In this document: positions 1 to 8,235 of the stretch, one piece after another
Layout: the number at the start of each line of letters is the position of its first letter
Numbering within the stretch: position 1 is the stretch's first letter
Assembly (NCBI GenBank): GCA_016704895.1
Contig: JADIZG010000070.1
Location: forward strand, 1-64,000
Length of the DNA stretch: 64,000 nucleotides
From: Betaproteobacteria bacterium
GTDB taxonomy: Bacteria; Pseudomonadota; Gammaproteobacteria; Burkholderiales; Casimicrobiaceae
Direction: 5' to 3'
Translations under genes and position numbers: made by a program
The notes under the pieces: model-generated
Databases searched by the model: none
The model's input: only the letters and a program-made list of their open reading frames with translations
What the model was told of the DNA's origin: nothing

Positions 1-147
1 ACATCCGGATTCGCCAGGCGATGCGTCCCGATCGCAATCCCGTCGACGTCCCGCGGCCTTACGCTGGATCCCGACCGCGAGGTTATGACAACCATGCAGA
101 CGTTGCGGGTCGGCGACGTCGTGCACTTTCAGCATCGCTGCGCTTGA
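1..147 (+). CDS. Possible 3' end of an unrecognised gene (partial)
   Basis: The first reading frame is open from the window edge to a TGA at 145-147 and would encode about 48 C-terminal residues, including a TLDPDREVMTTM segment. I recognise no family. The next 130 bases up to the DUF5648 gene show nothing I can name. The fragment lies in a stretch with other broken genes, so it may itself be a remnant. Confidence 0.22.
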   Translation, partial: TSGFARRCVPIAIPSTSRGLTLDPDREVMTTMQTLRVGDVVHFQHRCA

Positions 148-279
148 TCCAAAATCTCCCCGACGCCAGACTCATCCGCCCGCCGCTTCGGCACGATCCC
201 ATCGCGATCGCGCTGCACCGGCTCGGCGTCAGAGGCAGGCCTCGACAGATCTCTTCCGACGAGCGACTACAATGGTCGA

Positions 280-1139
280 ATGCGACAAACGATAGCAGTG
301 GTTGCTGCCTTGCTTTGGGGCTCGCGGTTGCGGGACCGGCAGATGCTGATACCGTTGGGGTCAGTTCCCCACGCCCGCTGGTGAACCACCACATGTGCGT
401 ATCCGCAGGTTCTTTCACCCGTTCCCACCATTCCCCCTATCGGGTCAGGCATCGGGCCGGAGATCGGAAATTCCTGAAGGCTGCGTCTCGGGCGGAGGGT
501 TCGCGGTCGAGACGCGACTATTGGCGCGTTATCCCGTAGCGGGCGGACTTCCGCCGGGCAGTACTCGGTCAGCGTGTATCGCGCAATTTGTCCGATCACG
601 TCCTACCTTGCGTTGAGAATTTCGCAGCGCGACGTCGTTCACGGTTGCCGCGGAACCCGAAACCCGCCCGAGTTTCCGAGCCCGATCCGCATGTGGGAGT
701 ACCGCAACCCTACGACGCTGGATTACTTCATGACGGCGGACGAGCGCGAGATCGTCGCGCTCGAAACCGGGGAAGTCGTTGGCTGGAGTTCGACCTTCCG
801 TTCGTTCCTGCTCGACGCTACCGCCGGCTCGCCGATGTGTCGGTTCTACAGTGCCAGCTTCCCCGGCAAGGCGCCGCACTTCTACACGGTGATTCCCGAG
901 GAGTGTGCGGCCGTGAAGAACAACCCTGCCTGGACATTCGAAGCCGTTGTCGGGTACGCAGGATTGCCGGACTCGATGGGCCAGTGTGCGCCAGCGGCAT
1001 GCCGCTTTATCGGGCCTACAACAATGGCAAGTTCGGGGCGCCCAACCACCGCTACCGAGCGGGCAATCCTCTCTTGGACATGGTCTTGTACGAAGGCTGG
1101 GTCGACGAAGGCGTTGTCGCATGCCTCCCGGTCCCATAG
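280..1139 (+). pseudogene. Secreted DUF5648-domain protein, frameshifted
   Basis: An ATG at 280 opens a signal-peptide-like start (MRQTIAVVAALL), whose continuation, GLAVAGPADADT, is in another frame. The region from about 535 to 700 also reads coherently only if frames change (LPPGQYSV in one, FTVAAEPETRPSFRA in another). From about 690 the DUF5648 domain is clear: YRNPTTLDYFMTADERE, VCRFY-like MCRFYSASFPG, and HFYTVIPEECAAVKNNP. One more frame change near 985-1000 is needed to reach YRAYNNGKFGAPNHRY and EGWVDEGVVACLPVP before the TAG at 1137. DUF5648 is a surface or secreted domain often found in repeats and its function is unknown. With at least three interruptions I call it a decayed gene, though some indels could be sequence errors. 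Confidence 0.7.
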
Positions 1140-1202
1140 CGGGCGCCCGACGAACGCCGCGTCCGAACTCTCGACGCTCGCGACCGCGCGCCCTCTGCGG
1201 GC

Positions 1203-1462
1203 GACGGCATCCTTCGATTCAGCTCGAATGAGCGCGGAGATCTGCGCGGTGGACTCGCGGCTCGAGACCCCGCTCGGCAACGACGTGGCGGCGGCGCGAG
1301 AAGCACTCGGGCACATCCTCGGCGAGATGCGCGTCGACGCGCATGGCGGCGGGTTCTACGCCCAGATGGACGTCGGCCCGGTCCTGCTTGCCGCAGTCCG
1401 GGCCGATGTCGCTAGCTTTGGTTGCGGGGGAAGGATTTGAACCTTCGACCTTCGGGTTATGA
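1203..1462 (+). pseudogene. Possible C-terminal remnant of a site-specific recombinase next to tRNA-fMet
   Basis: An open frame ending at 1440 encodes AAREALGHILGEM, RVDAHGGGFYAQMD and VGPVLLAAVRAD. This resembles the C-terminal tail of large serine recombinases, where a helical segment precedes a short strand pair. In such genes integrated at tRNA genes, the 3' end reads antisense through the tRNA as VAGxGFEPSTFGL. Exactly that string (VAGEGFEPSTFGL, then TGA at 1460-1462) is present here, but one frame away. No catalytic domain is visible. The similarity is from memory, so I call it a likely but unproven remnant. Confidence 0.35.
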
Positions 1463-1495
1463 GCCCGACGAGCTGCCAGACTGCTCCACCCCGCG
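1419..1495 (-). tRNA. tRNA-Met (initiator, CAT anticodon)
   Basis: The complement folds as a 77-nt cloverleaf beginning CGCGGGGTGGAGCAG and ending CCCCGCAACCA, with an encoded CCA. The anticodon loop CTCATAA is closed by three GC pairs (GGG/CCC), and position 1 C faces A72 as an unpaired mismatch. Both are diagnostic of initiator tRNA, so this is tRNA-fMet and not the elongator. It directly abuts the possible recombinase remnant at its 3' end, which is the usual side for integration. Confidence 0.95.
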
Positions 1496-1551
1496 CTGGA
1501 AGGGTAAGTATAGCCCGTTGCAGCCATGCCCGTCAACGACGCGCGCCGGCC

Positions 1552-2013
1552 TCAGGTCTCCAGCCGAATGCAGAACCCATGCTCGTTGCAGCGCGTCCCC
1601 TGCGGGCAGGCGCCCAGCGGCTTGCCGGACTTGTCCTTCGCCCAGTCGGGAGGCTTCGAGCCGTCCGCGGGCATGCAGTGGCGTCCCTCGCCGGAGGTTC
1701 CCGAACCGGAAGGCGCGCCGCCTCCCGATGCCGATCCGCCCGACGTGCCGCCGGGCGCCTGGCACGTGCCCAGTTCGCAGACGGCCCCGGGAATGCAGTC
1801 GCGGCCGCTGTTGCAGACGCCCGCACGGGAGCAGGTCCCGAAGAACAGTTCGATGCCGAACACCTTCGACTTGACGCAATCGCGGATCCCGCCGAAAGGG
1901 GTCGTCGCGCAGTCCGAGTCGGAGAAGCAGACGGCCGCGACGGCCGGGGACGCCAGCGCCCATCCGAGGGCGATCGAGGCGGCGATGCGCAGGAGCTTCG
2001 TGGATCGACGCAT
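1552..2013 (-). CDS. Small secreted cysteine-rich protein, unknown function
   Basis: The gene encodes about 153 residues. The start at 2013 is supported by an AAAGGAG ribosome-binding site 8-10 bases upstream. The N-terminus (MRRSTKLLRIAASIALGWALA) is a Sec signal peptide with a likely cut after SPAVA-A. The mature part carries about a dozen Cys in short repeated patterns (CFSDSDCATT, CNSGRDCIPGAVCELGTC, CMPADG, CNEHGFC), broken by a Gly/Ser-rich linker near residue 90. Such spacing suggests disulphide-bonded periplasmic or secreted knobs resembling EGF/Dickkopf-like modules. I know no function. It stands alone between tRNA-fMet and fbpC. Confidence 0.75.
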   Translation of the reverse strand: MRRSTKLLRIAASIALGWALASPAVAAVCFSDSDCATTPFGGIRDCVKSKVFGIELFFGTCSRAGVCNSGRDCIPGAVCELGTCQAPGGTSGGSASGGGAPSGSGTSGEGRHCMPADGSKPPDWAKDKSGKPLGACPQGTRCNEHGFCIRLET

Positions 2014-2244
2014 GAGGGGACTCCTTTCGCGCCAAGAGGGCGAACCGGCGCAACCCGTCCCGACGATGCCCGGGCGATCGTCACCCGGGCGGGCCGGCGC
2101 CGTCGCGACCAGTGGACACCTTGCGGACCCGCGCGTCAAACGGTCCCGGGGAACCTCACGCTTCCGGCGCCCGTGGCCGCGTTCCCGGGCGGTGAGCGGC
2201 TCCGCCCGCGTCGTCGCGGCGCGGTCGAGCCGCATTCGGCGCAA
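2014..2244. other. Intergenic region with a GC-rich stem-loop
   Basis: This 231-base gap lies between the small secreted protein and fbpC. It contains GCCCGGG and CCCGGGC arms around 2068-2092 that could pair. There is no T run, so it is only terminator-like. I see no other gene. Confidence 0.3.
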
Positions 2245-3303
2245 TCAAGCCTCGTCCTCCGTCGCGCGGAAAGCGACGACGTGGTCGATCTCGGCCCGGA
2301 TCCCGATGCCCTCCCCGATCGCGTGGTCGTGGTGCGAGGGCACGACCGCCAGCACGCGGGTGCCGGACGCCAGCGCGAGCGTGTAGAGGAACTCGGCGCC
2401 GCGGAACGTCTTCGACGCGACGGTCGCGCGCCACGGGCTCGCGTCGTCGTGCACGATGTCGTCCGGTCGCAGCAGCACGTCGACGGCGTCGCCCGCCGCC
2501 ACGTCCGGGGGCAGGTCACCGGCCAGCTCGCCCAGCTCGGTCACGAGCCGCCCCCCCTCCTCGGCCACGCCGCGGACGAACACGCCGCGCCCGACGAAGT
2601 CGGCCACGAAGCGCGTGCGGGGCTGATGGTAGACGTCGTAGGCGCTCGCCCACTGTTCGATCGCGCCGCCGTTCATGACGCCGACCTGGTCGGCGATCGC
2701 GAACGCCTCGTTCTGGTCGTGCGTCACCAGGATCGCGGTGGTGCCCGCCTCCTTCAGGATCGCGCGGACTTCGACCGACAGGCGCTCGCGCAGGTCGACG
2801 TCGAGGTTCGAGAACGGCTCGTCGAGCAGCAGGAGCTCCGGGTTCGGCGCGAGTGCGCGGGCGAGCGCGATCCGCTGCTGCTGGCCGCCGGAGAGTTCGT
2901 GCGGGTACGCACTGCCGGCGTCGGAGAGCCCGACCAGCTCGAGCATGCGCCGGGTGCGCGCCTCGCGCTCGCGTGCGCTCCGGCGCTCGAGTCCGAACGC
3001 GACGTTGCGCGCGACGTCGAGGTGCGGGAAGAGCGCGTAGTCCTGGAACACCATGCCGACGCCGCGCGCCTCGGGCGGAACGACCCGGTCGGGCGACGAG
3101 ACGACGCGGCCCGAGAGCGCGATCGTCCCCGCGCGCACGGGTTCGAAGCCCGCGAGGCAGCGAAGCACCGTGGTCTTGCCGCATCCGGAGGGTCCGAGGA
3201 GGCAGCCGATGCCGCCCGCGGCGAGCGAGAACGACAGCCCGCGCACGACGGTGTGCGTGTCGTACGCGTGCTCGAGCCCGGCGACCTCGACCGACGCAGC
3301 CAT
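2245..3303 (-). CDS. fbpC: Ferric-iron ABC transporter ATP-binding protein
   Basis: The 352-residue ABC ATPase would energise Fe3+ uptake across the inner membrane, partnering the permease and binding protein encoded about 18 kb away. Walker A GPSGCGKTT lies at residues 37-45, the Q-loop at FQDYALFPH, the signature LSGGQQQRIALARAL near 137, Walker B LLLLDEPFSNLD near 157-168, and the H-loop in LVTHDQ. A C-terminal TOBE-like domain follows (LLRPDD), as in FbpC, PotA and similar importers. The start at 3303 is the only suitable ATG. The assignment to iron rests on the best family resemblance plus fbpB and fbpA in the same window. A putrescine, thiamine or sulfate role cannot be excluded from this gene alone. 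Confidence 0.82.
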   Translation of the reverse strand: MAASVEVAGLEHAYDTHTVVRGLSFSLAAGGIGCLLGPSGCGKTTVLRCLAGFEPVRAGTIALSGRVVSSPDRVVPPEARGVGMVFQDYALFPHLDVARNVAFGLERRSAREREARTRRMLELVGLSDAGSAYPHELSGGQQQRIALARALAPNPELLLLDEPFSNLDVDLRERLSVEVRAILKEAGTTAILVTHDQNEAFAIADQVGVMNGGAIEQWASAYDVYHQPRTRFVADFVGRGVFVRGVAEEGGRLVTELGELAGDLPPDVAAGDAVDVLLRPDDIVHDDASPWRATVASKTFRGAEFLYTLALASGTRVLAVVPSHHDHAIGEGIGIRAEIDHVVAFRATEDEA

Positions 3304-3312
3304 CCGGGGAGT

Positions 3313-4716
3313 CTAGCCCACCGGCGCGCCGCGCCGGCGCGCCTCGATCTGCGCCGACCCGCTGCGCCGCCCGAGCTCGCCGACCCTGGCCGCGATGCCG
3401 GCGCCGACGTGCATGCGCGGGCTGGTCGGGGCGCCGAAGTTCCCGGAGCGCTCGCGCTCCTCGACGCCTGCGCGCGCGAGGTCGAACGCCTCCGCGAGAC
3501 CCGCCGCCTTCGCCATGCCGCGCTGGAAGAACGCCTCGCCGAACGCCGTCGCGACGCTCCCGCGATCGCAGCCGGACGAGCCGCGAACGGAGGTGGACGC
3601 CACGATGACGGCCGTGTCGTCGTCGGCGAGCTCGTCGACGAACGCCCCCGCGTGGCACGCCGACACGACGACGATCCGGTAGCGGATGCCGGCGTCGTCG
3701 AACGCGGACCTCAGCAGTGCGGGCGTGATCGGCACGAGCTCGAGCGGCGGCATGCGCATCTCGAGCGCGCCGTCCGGATGGCCGCGCGTCGACACGTACA
3801 CCATCGCGACGTCCTCGTCGGGATCCATCGCCGCACCGATCTCGTCGAGCGAGTCGCGCAGGTTCGTGAGCGTCGCGATCGGCGCGGCGACGAGCGTGCG
3901 CGGGTTGTTGACGAGGACGACCGAGCGCGCCGCCGTCCCCCAGCGCTCGTCCATCACCCGCTGCGCCGCCTCGACGTCGTCGCGGAACGCGTCCTCGGTC
4001 GCGTCCCCGGCGACGCCGACGAAATACAGGTCGGCGATGCCGGCGCGCCCGTCCTCCAGCGACGACAGCGCGTCGTCGAGGAGCGTCGCCTGCACCGCCA
4101 GCACCGGCTCCGACGCGGCGCTCGGGTAGCGCAGGTCGGCGGCATCGCGCTCCGCCGGCGTGAACCAGGGCTCGACCGGTCCGATGGCCGGCGCGAAGAA
4201 GATCGGCCACGCGAGCAGCAGCCCGCCGGCGACGGCGCGGTACGGGCGATGGACGCGCCGGTACTCGAGCGCGACGTGCACCGAGCGCACGAGCACGGCG
4301 ACGATCCAGACGAGGAGCGCCGTGTCGACGACGACCGCGACGCCGGCGGGCACGTCGAAGCGTGTCCACGACACCGAGTTGGCGAGCTGCAGGATCGGGA
4401 ACGACGCGAGCACGATCGTCGGTATCGCCGTCGCCAGCGCGCGGTCGCGGTTGACGAGCGCGAGGACCGCGGACGTGAGCAGCAGGAGTCCCCCGGAGAA
4501 CACCTCGTTGCCCAGGCCGTACCAGGAGAACGTGGCGTTGGCGCCGAAGCGCAGCGCGTCGGCGCCGATCTGCACGAGCGCCGAGACGACGAAGAGGGCC
4601 AGGAGCTCGGCCAGGCCGACGCGGAACGCGAGCCGCCGCACCGGCAGGAATAGCGCGAGCCGCACTCCCGCGGCGAGATCGGCAAAGAGGCCGCGCGCGA
4701 GCGCGCGCATCGTCAT
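3313..4716 (-). CDS. Membrane-bound C13 (legumain-like) cysteine peptidase
   Basis: The protein has 467 residues. The first 180 contain about five hydrophobic segments (roughly 36-52, 74-90, 97-113, 125-147 and 160-180). A peptidase C13 domain follows, placed outside the cytoplasm or at the membrane face. The catalytic pair is visible: His313 in STRGHPDG and Cys354 in VSACHAG, each following a beta strand as in legumain and GPI8. Its ATG at 4716 overlaps the thrC TGA (ATGA), so translation is probably coupled. C13 enzymes cut or transfer at Asn/Asp, but the substrate here is unknown. The gene is intact, with no stop or frameshift, and ends just before fbpC. Its membership in a threonine-synthesis operon is odd and gives no clear clue to its role. 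Confidence 0.82.
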   Translation of the reverse strand: MTMRALARGLFADLAAGVRLALFLPVRRLAFRVGLAELLALFVVSALVQIGADALRFGANATFSWYGLGNEVFSGGLLLLTSAVLALVNRDRALATAIPTIVLASFPILQLANSVSWTRFDVPAGVAVVVDTALLVWIVAVLVRSVHVALEYRRVHRPYRAVAGGLLLAWPIFFAPAIGPVEPWFTPAERDAADLRYPSAASEPVLAVQATLLDDALSSLEDGRAGIADLYFVGVAGDATEDAFRDDVEAAQRVMDERWGTAARSVVLVNNPRTLVAAPIATLTNLRDSLDEIGAAMDPDEDVAMVYVSTRGHPDGALEMRMPPLELVPITPALLRSAFDDAGIRYRIVVVSACHAGAFVDELADDDTAVIVASTSVRGSSGCDRGSVATAFGEAFFQRGMAKAAGLAEAFDLARAGVEERERSGNFGAPTSPRMHVGAGIAARVGELGRRSGSAQIEARRRGAPVG

Positions 4717-6137
4717 TCCACCGGTTGCGCGTGCGCGGCCACGAAGGCGCGGACGACGTCCGCGTCGTTCGCGATCACCGTGCGGTGCTGCGGGCGCGAC
4801 TCGAGCCCGTCGAACGCGGGAGGACGCGACGGGTCGCGGCCCAGCGCCTCGCGGATCGTCGCCGCGAACTTGGCCGGGAGCGCGGTCTCGACGCACAGCA
4901 GCGGCACCGCCGGGTCGCGATGCTCGCGACCGACCTTGAGTCCGTCGGCCGTGTGGGGATCGACGACGACGCCGTATCGCGACGCGGCATCGCGGATCGT
5001 CGCGATGCGATCGGCGTGCGTGCTGCGCCCGGAGACGATGCCGGAGGCCCCGACCGCCTTCCAGGCGTCGGTGCCGGCGAGGTCGAAGCCGCCGTCGTTC
5101 GCGAGCCGTGCCCAGAGGTCCCGGACCGCGGCGGGATCACGCCCGACGACGTCGTACACGTAGCGCTCGAAGTTCGACGCCTTGCTGATGTCCATCGACG
5201 GGGACGAGGTCGCGTGCGTCTCGGCGGCCGACCGCGGCCGGTAGCGCCCGGTGCGGAAGAACTCGTCGAGCACGTCGTTCTCGTTGGTCGCGAGGATCAG
5301 GCGCCGGAGCGGCACGCCCATCCGCTTCGCGACGTGCGCGGCGAGGATGTTGCCGAAGTTGCCCGACGGCACCGCGACGTCGATCGGACCGCCGGACCCA
5401 AGCCGCGCCGCGAGCCAGCCGTGCACGTAGTAGACGACCTGCGCGGCGATGCGCGCCCAGTTGATCGAGTTGACCGCGCCGATCGCGTAGCGCCGCTTGA
5501 ACGCGGCGTCCGCCGAGATCGCCTTGACGATGTCCTGGCAGTCGTCGAACGTTCCCTCGACCGCGAGGTTGTGGATGTTCGCATCGTCGAGCGAGAACAT
5601 CTGCGCCTGCTGGAACGGGCTCATGCGCCCGTGCGGCGACAGCATGAACACGTCGATGCGCTTGCGCCCGCGCATCGCGACCTCGGCGGACGAACCCGTG
5701 TCGCCGGAGGTCGCGCCCAGGATCGTGATCCGGCGGCCCTCGCGCGCCAGCGCGTACTCGAAGAGCTCGCCCAGGAGCTGGAGCGCGATGTCCTTGAACG
5801 CGAGCGTGGGACCGTTCGACACCTGCAGGAGCGCGACGCCGGGCTCGAGCTCGCGGACCGGCACGATCGCGTCGCTGCCGAACTTCTCCGCCGTGTACGC
5901 GCGGCCGATCAGCGCCTTCAGGTCGCCCGCCGGGATGTCGCCGACGAACCTCGACAGCACCGCGTACGCGATGTCGCGATAGGGCGCGCCGGCGAGGCGC
6001 TCGAGCTCGCCCGGCGCGAACGCGGGATAGCGCTCCGGCACCGCGAGGCCGCCGTCGGGCGCGAGCCCTTCGAGCAGGATCGCGGAAAACGGCTGCGGCG
6101 CCTCATGCCAGGCACCGCGCGTCGATACATAGTTCAT
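4713..6137 (-). CDS. thrC: Threonine synthase
   Basis: A PLP enzyme of 474 residues that converts O-phosphohomoserine to threonine and phosphate in the cytoplasm, the last step of threonine synthesis. The N-terminus MNYVSTRG is typical of the family. The PLP lysine is Lys115 in TLAFKDIALQ. GATSGDTGSSAE holds the phosphate-binding loop and VPSGNFGNI the second loop. Length fits the proteobacterial long type. The start at 6137 has GAGGG upstream. The gene sits after hom and an intervening lipoprotein gene and overlaps the C13 peptidase start by four bases. Confidence 0.95.
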   Translation of the reverse strand: MNYVSTRGAWHEAPQPFSAILLEGLAPDGGLAVPERYPAFAPGELERLAGAPYRDIAYAVLSRFVGDIPAGDLKALIGRAYTAEKFGSDAIVPVRELEPGVALLQVSNGPTLAFKDIALQLLGELFEYALAREGRRITILGATSGDTGSSAEVAMRGRKRIDVFMLSPHGRMSPFQQAQMFSLDDANIHNLAVEGTFDDCQDIVKAISADAAFKRRYAIGAVNSINWARIAAQVVYYVHGWLAARLGSGGPIDVAVPSGNFGNILAAHVAKRMGVPLRRLILATNENDVLDEFFRTGRYRPRSAAETHATSSPSMDISKASNFERYVYDVVGRDPAAVRDLWARLANDGGFDLAGTDAWKAVGASGIVSGRSTHADRIATIRDAASRYGVVVDPHTADGLKVGREHRDPAVPLLCVETALPAKFAATIREALGRDPSRPPAFDGLESRPQHRTVIANDADVVRAFVAAHAQPVE

Positions 6138-6891
6138 AAGCCGACACCCTCGCAGCAAGTCGCGGACCGGCGCCCGCCGCGCCAGGGCCCCCCTGGGGTG
6201 GCCCGGGGAGAGACGTTCGGGGCCATCTACCACGGAATCCGAACCACCAGAGCACCAGCATCACGACGCCGACGAGCGCGCCCTGCCAGCCGAAGAGCAT
6301 CTCGCGCCAGGTCGGGTTCGGCAGGCCCGACCACACCTCGACGTCGACGCGCTCGATCGTCAGGCCCGACCTGCGCTGGATCTCGACGACGGGATGGACG
6401 TCGCCGTCTTCCCTGAAGCTGACCGGTCCCGAGGCGCCGGCCCGCTCGAAGCGCCCGTCGCCGTTGGCGCCGCCCTTCGGCGCGTTGAGCCCGGCAATCG
6501 GCTTGGTCATCGTTCCGGACGAGTCGCCGTGCTTGTCCAGCCGATCGTAGCCGGCGAGCCACAGCGTCACGGCACCGTCCTCGCCGGTGACCTGGCCGGC
6601 GACGCGGATCGCCACGACGTACGGATTGGCGTCCGCCCGGACCCTGAGCGGCGTCGACGAGCGCCAGGTCTCGGTCTCCGACAGCAGCAGGTCGATCCCG
6701 CTGGTGCCGGGCTTCGGCGGCTTGGGCGCGAACGCGTTGAAGCGCTTGATCGCGTGCGCCGGGATCGACGCGCGCATCTCGAGATCGCGACCGAACCGCT
6801 CGGGATCGCCGCGCTTGCCGCACGAGGCCAGCGCGACGGCGGCGACGAGCGCGAGCGCGAAGGCCCGCGCCGCAGCGGCACGCCGGCTCAC
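6103..6891 (-). CDS. Unknown lipoprotein with a C-terminal membrane segment
   Basis: I do not recognise the family. The GTG start at 6891 overlaps the hom stop (GTGA), implying coupled translation. The 262-residue product begins with a lipoprotein signal (FALALVAAVALASC, lipid Cys24). A soluble part follows with a proline-rich stretch (FAPKPPKP), a strand-rich middle (LWLAGYDRLDKHG) and a VEIQRRSGLTIERVDVEVW segment. It ends with one hydrophobic helix near 201-219 (ALVGVVMLVLWWFGFRGR). A protein anchored by lipid at one end and by a helix at the other is unusual. The last 40 residues are GC-driven, Pro/Gly-rich and overlap thrC by 35 bases, so the true stop may have been lost to a frame change near 6225. 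Confidence 0.7.
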   Translation of the reverse strand: MSRRAAAARAFALALVAAVALASCGKRGDPERFGRDLEMRASIPAHAIKRFNAFAPKPPKPGTSGIDLLLSETETWRSSTPLRVRADANPYVVAIRVAGQVTGEDGAVTLWLAGYDRLDKHGDSSGTMTKPIAGLNAPKGGANGDGRFERAGASGPVSFREDGDVHPVVEIQRRSGLTIERVDVEVWSGLPNPTWREMLFGWQGALVGVVMLVLWWFGFRGRWPRTSLPGPPQGGPGAAGAGPRLAARVSAYELCIDARCLA

Positions 6892-8204
6892 GCGAGGTCC
6901 TCGAGCCGGATCCGGATGATCGCGCCGCGCACCGTCGGCAGCGCCTCGATCGCGCGAATCGCGTCGACGACGCGCTTCTCGATCGACCGGTGCGTGAGCA
7001 GGATGATGTCGGTCTGGTCCTCGCCCTCGGAGGGCTCCTTCTGGATCATCGCGTCGATCGAGATCTCGCGGTCGGCGAGGATGCGCGTGATGTCCGCCAG
7101 CACGCCCGGCCGGTCGTCGACGCGCATGCGCAGGTAGTAGCTCGTCTCGACCTCGCCGATCGGCAGCACCGGCAGGTCGCTGATCTGGTCGGGCTGGAAC
7201 GCGAGGTGCGGCACCCGGTGCTCGGGATCGGAGGTGTGCATGCGCGTCACGTCGACGAGGTCGGCGATCACCGCGCTCGCGGTCGGCTCGGCGCCGGCGC
7301 CGGCGCCGTAGTAGAGCGTCGCGCCGACCGCGTCGCCCTTGACGAGCACCGCGTTCATCGCGCCCTCGACGTTGGCGATCAGGCGTTTCGTCGGCACGAG
7401 CGTCGGGTGCACGCGAAGCTCGTAGCCCGCGCTCTTGCGCCGCGCGATGCCGAGCAGCTTGATCCGGTAGCCCAGCTCCTCGGCGTAGCGGATGTCCTCG
7501 CGCGTCAGCTTCGTGATGCCCTCGTGGTACGCGGCGGCGAAGCGCATCGGGACGCCGAACGCGATCGCCGCCATGATCGTGAGCTTGTGCGCGGCGTCGA
7601 TGCCCTCGACGTCGAACGTCGGGTCGGCCTCGGCATAGCCGCGCTTCTGCGCCTCGGCGAGCACCGCGTCGAACGACGCGCCGGTGTCGCGCATCGTCGA
7701 CAGGATGAAGTTCGAGGTGCCGTTGATGATGCCGGCGATCCACTCGATCCGGTTCGCGGTGAGGCCCTCGCGCAGCGCCTTGATGATCGGGATGCCGCCC
7801 GCGACCGCCCCCTCGAACGCGACCATCACGCCCCTGGCGTGCGCGGCCGCGAAGATCTCGTTGCCGTGGAGCGCGAGCAGCGCCTTGTTCGCGGTGACGA
7901 CGTGCTTGCCCGCGCCGATCGCGCTCATCACCAGCTCGCGCGCCGGCTCGATGCCGCCGATCAGCTCGACGACGATGTCGACGTCCGGGTGGACGGCGAC
8001 GCTCCCCGTGTCGCTGGTGAGATGGACGCCCTTCGCCCCTCGCGTCGCCTCACGCGCGCGGTCGAGCGTCCGCGTGCCGATCCAGGTGATGCGGATCGGC
8101 CGCCCGGCGCGCCGCGCGATCTCGCCGCCGTTTCGCGCGAGGACGTCGAAGACGCCCTTGCCGACGGTGCCGAAGCCCAGCAGGCCGACGTTCAGCGGTC
8201 GCAT
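6888..8204 (-). CDS. hom: Homoserine dehydrogenase
   Basis: The 438-residue NAD(P)-dependent enzyme reduces aspartate semialdehyde to homoserine, the branch point to threonine and methionine. It has an N-terminal Rossmann motif (VGLLGFGTVGKGV), the catalytic core AGIINGTSNFILSTM and GYAEADPTFDVEGIDAAHK, and a C-terminal ACT domain (YYLRMRVDDRPGVLADITRIL) expected to mediate threonine feedback. The start ATG at 8204 matches the conserved MxPLxVGLLG start. It lies just downstream of alaC and leads the hom-lipoprotein-thrC-C13 string. Confidence 0.96.
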   Translation of the reverse strand: MRPLNVGLLGFGTVGKGVFDVLARNGGEIARRAGRPIRITWIGTRTLDRAREATRGAKGVHLTSDTGSVAVHPDVDIVVELIGGIEPARELVMSAIGAGKHVVTANKALLALHGNEIFAAAHARGVMVAFEGAVAGGIPIIKALREGLTANRIEWIAGIINGTSNFILSTMRDTGASFDAVLAEAQKRGYAEADPTFDVEGIDAAHKLTIMAAIAFGVPMRFAAAYHEGITKLTREDIRYAEELGYRIKLLGIARRKSAGYELRVHPTLVPTKRLIANVEGAMNAVLVKGDAVGATLYYGAGAGAEPTASAVIADLVDVTRMHTSDPEHRVPHLAFQPDQISDLPVLPIGEVETSYYLRMRVDDRPGVLADITRILADREISIDAMIQKEPSEGEDQTDIILLTHRSIEKRVVDAIRAIEALPTVRGAIIRIRLEDLA

Positions 8205-8235
8205 GCGGTTCCCGTTTCCCTCGATGGCGCCTGCA

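Noticed and set aside
1459..4653. Plus-strand open frame of more than 1000 codons opposite fbpC and the C13 peptidase
   Set aside because: Composition is Arg/Ala/Asp-rich with no domain or start signal, and the minus strand carries clear conserved genes.
6160..6235. GC-rich palindromic tract between the lipoprotein and thrC as a repeat copy
   Set aside because: It shares only short G/C words with the rlmN and hrpA units and cannot be aligned over the unit length.
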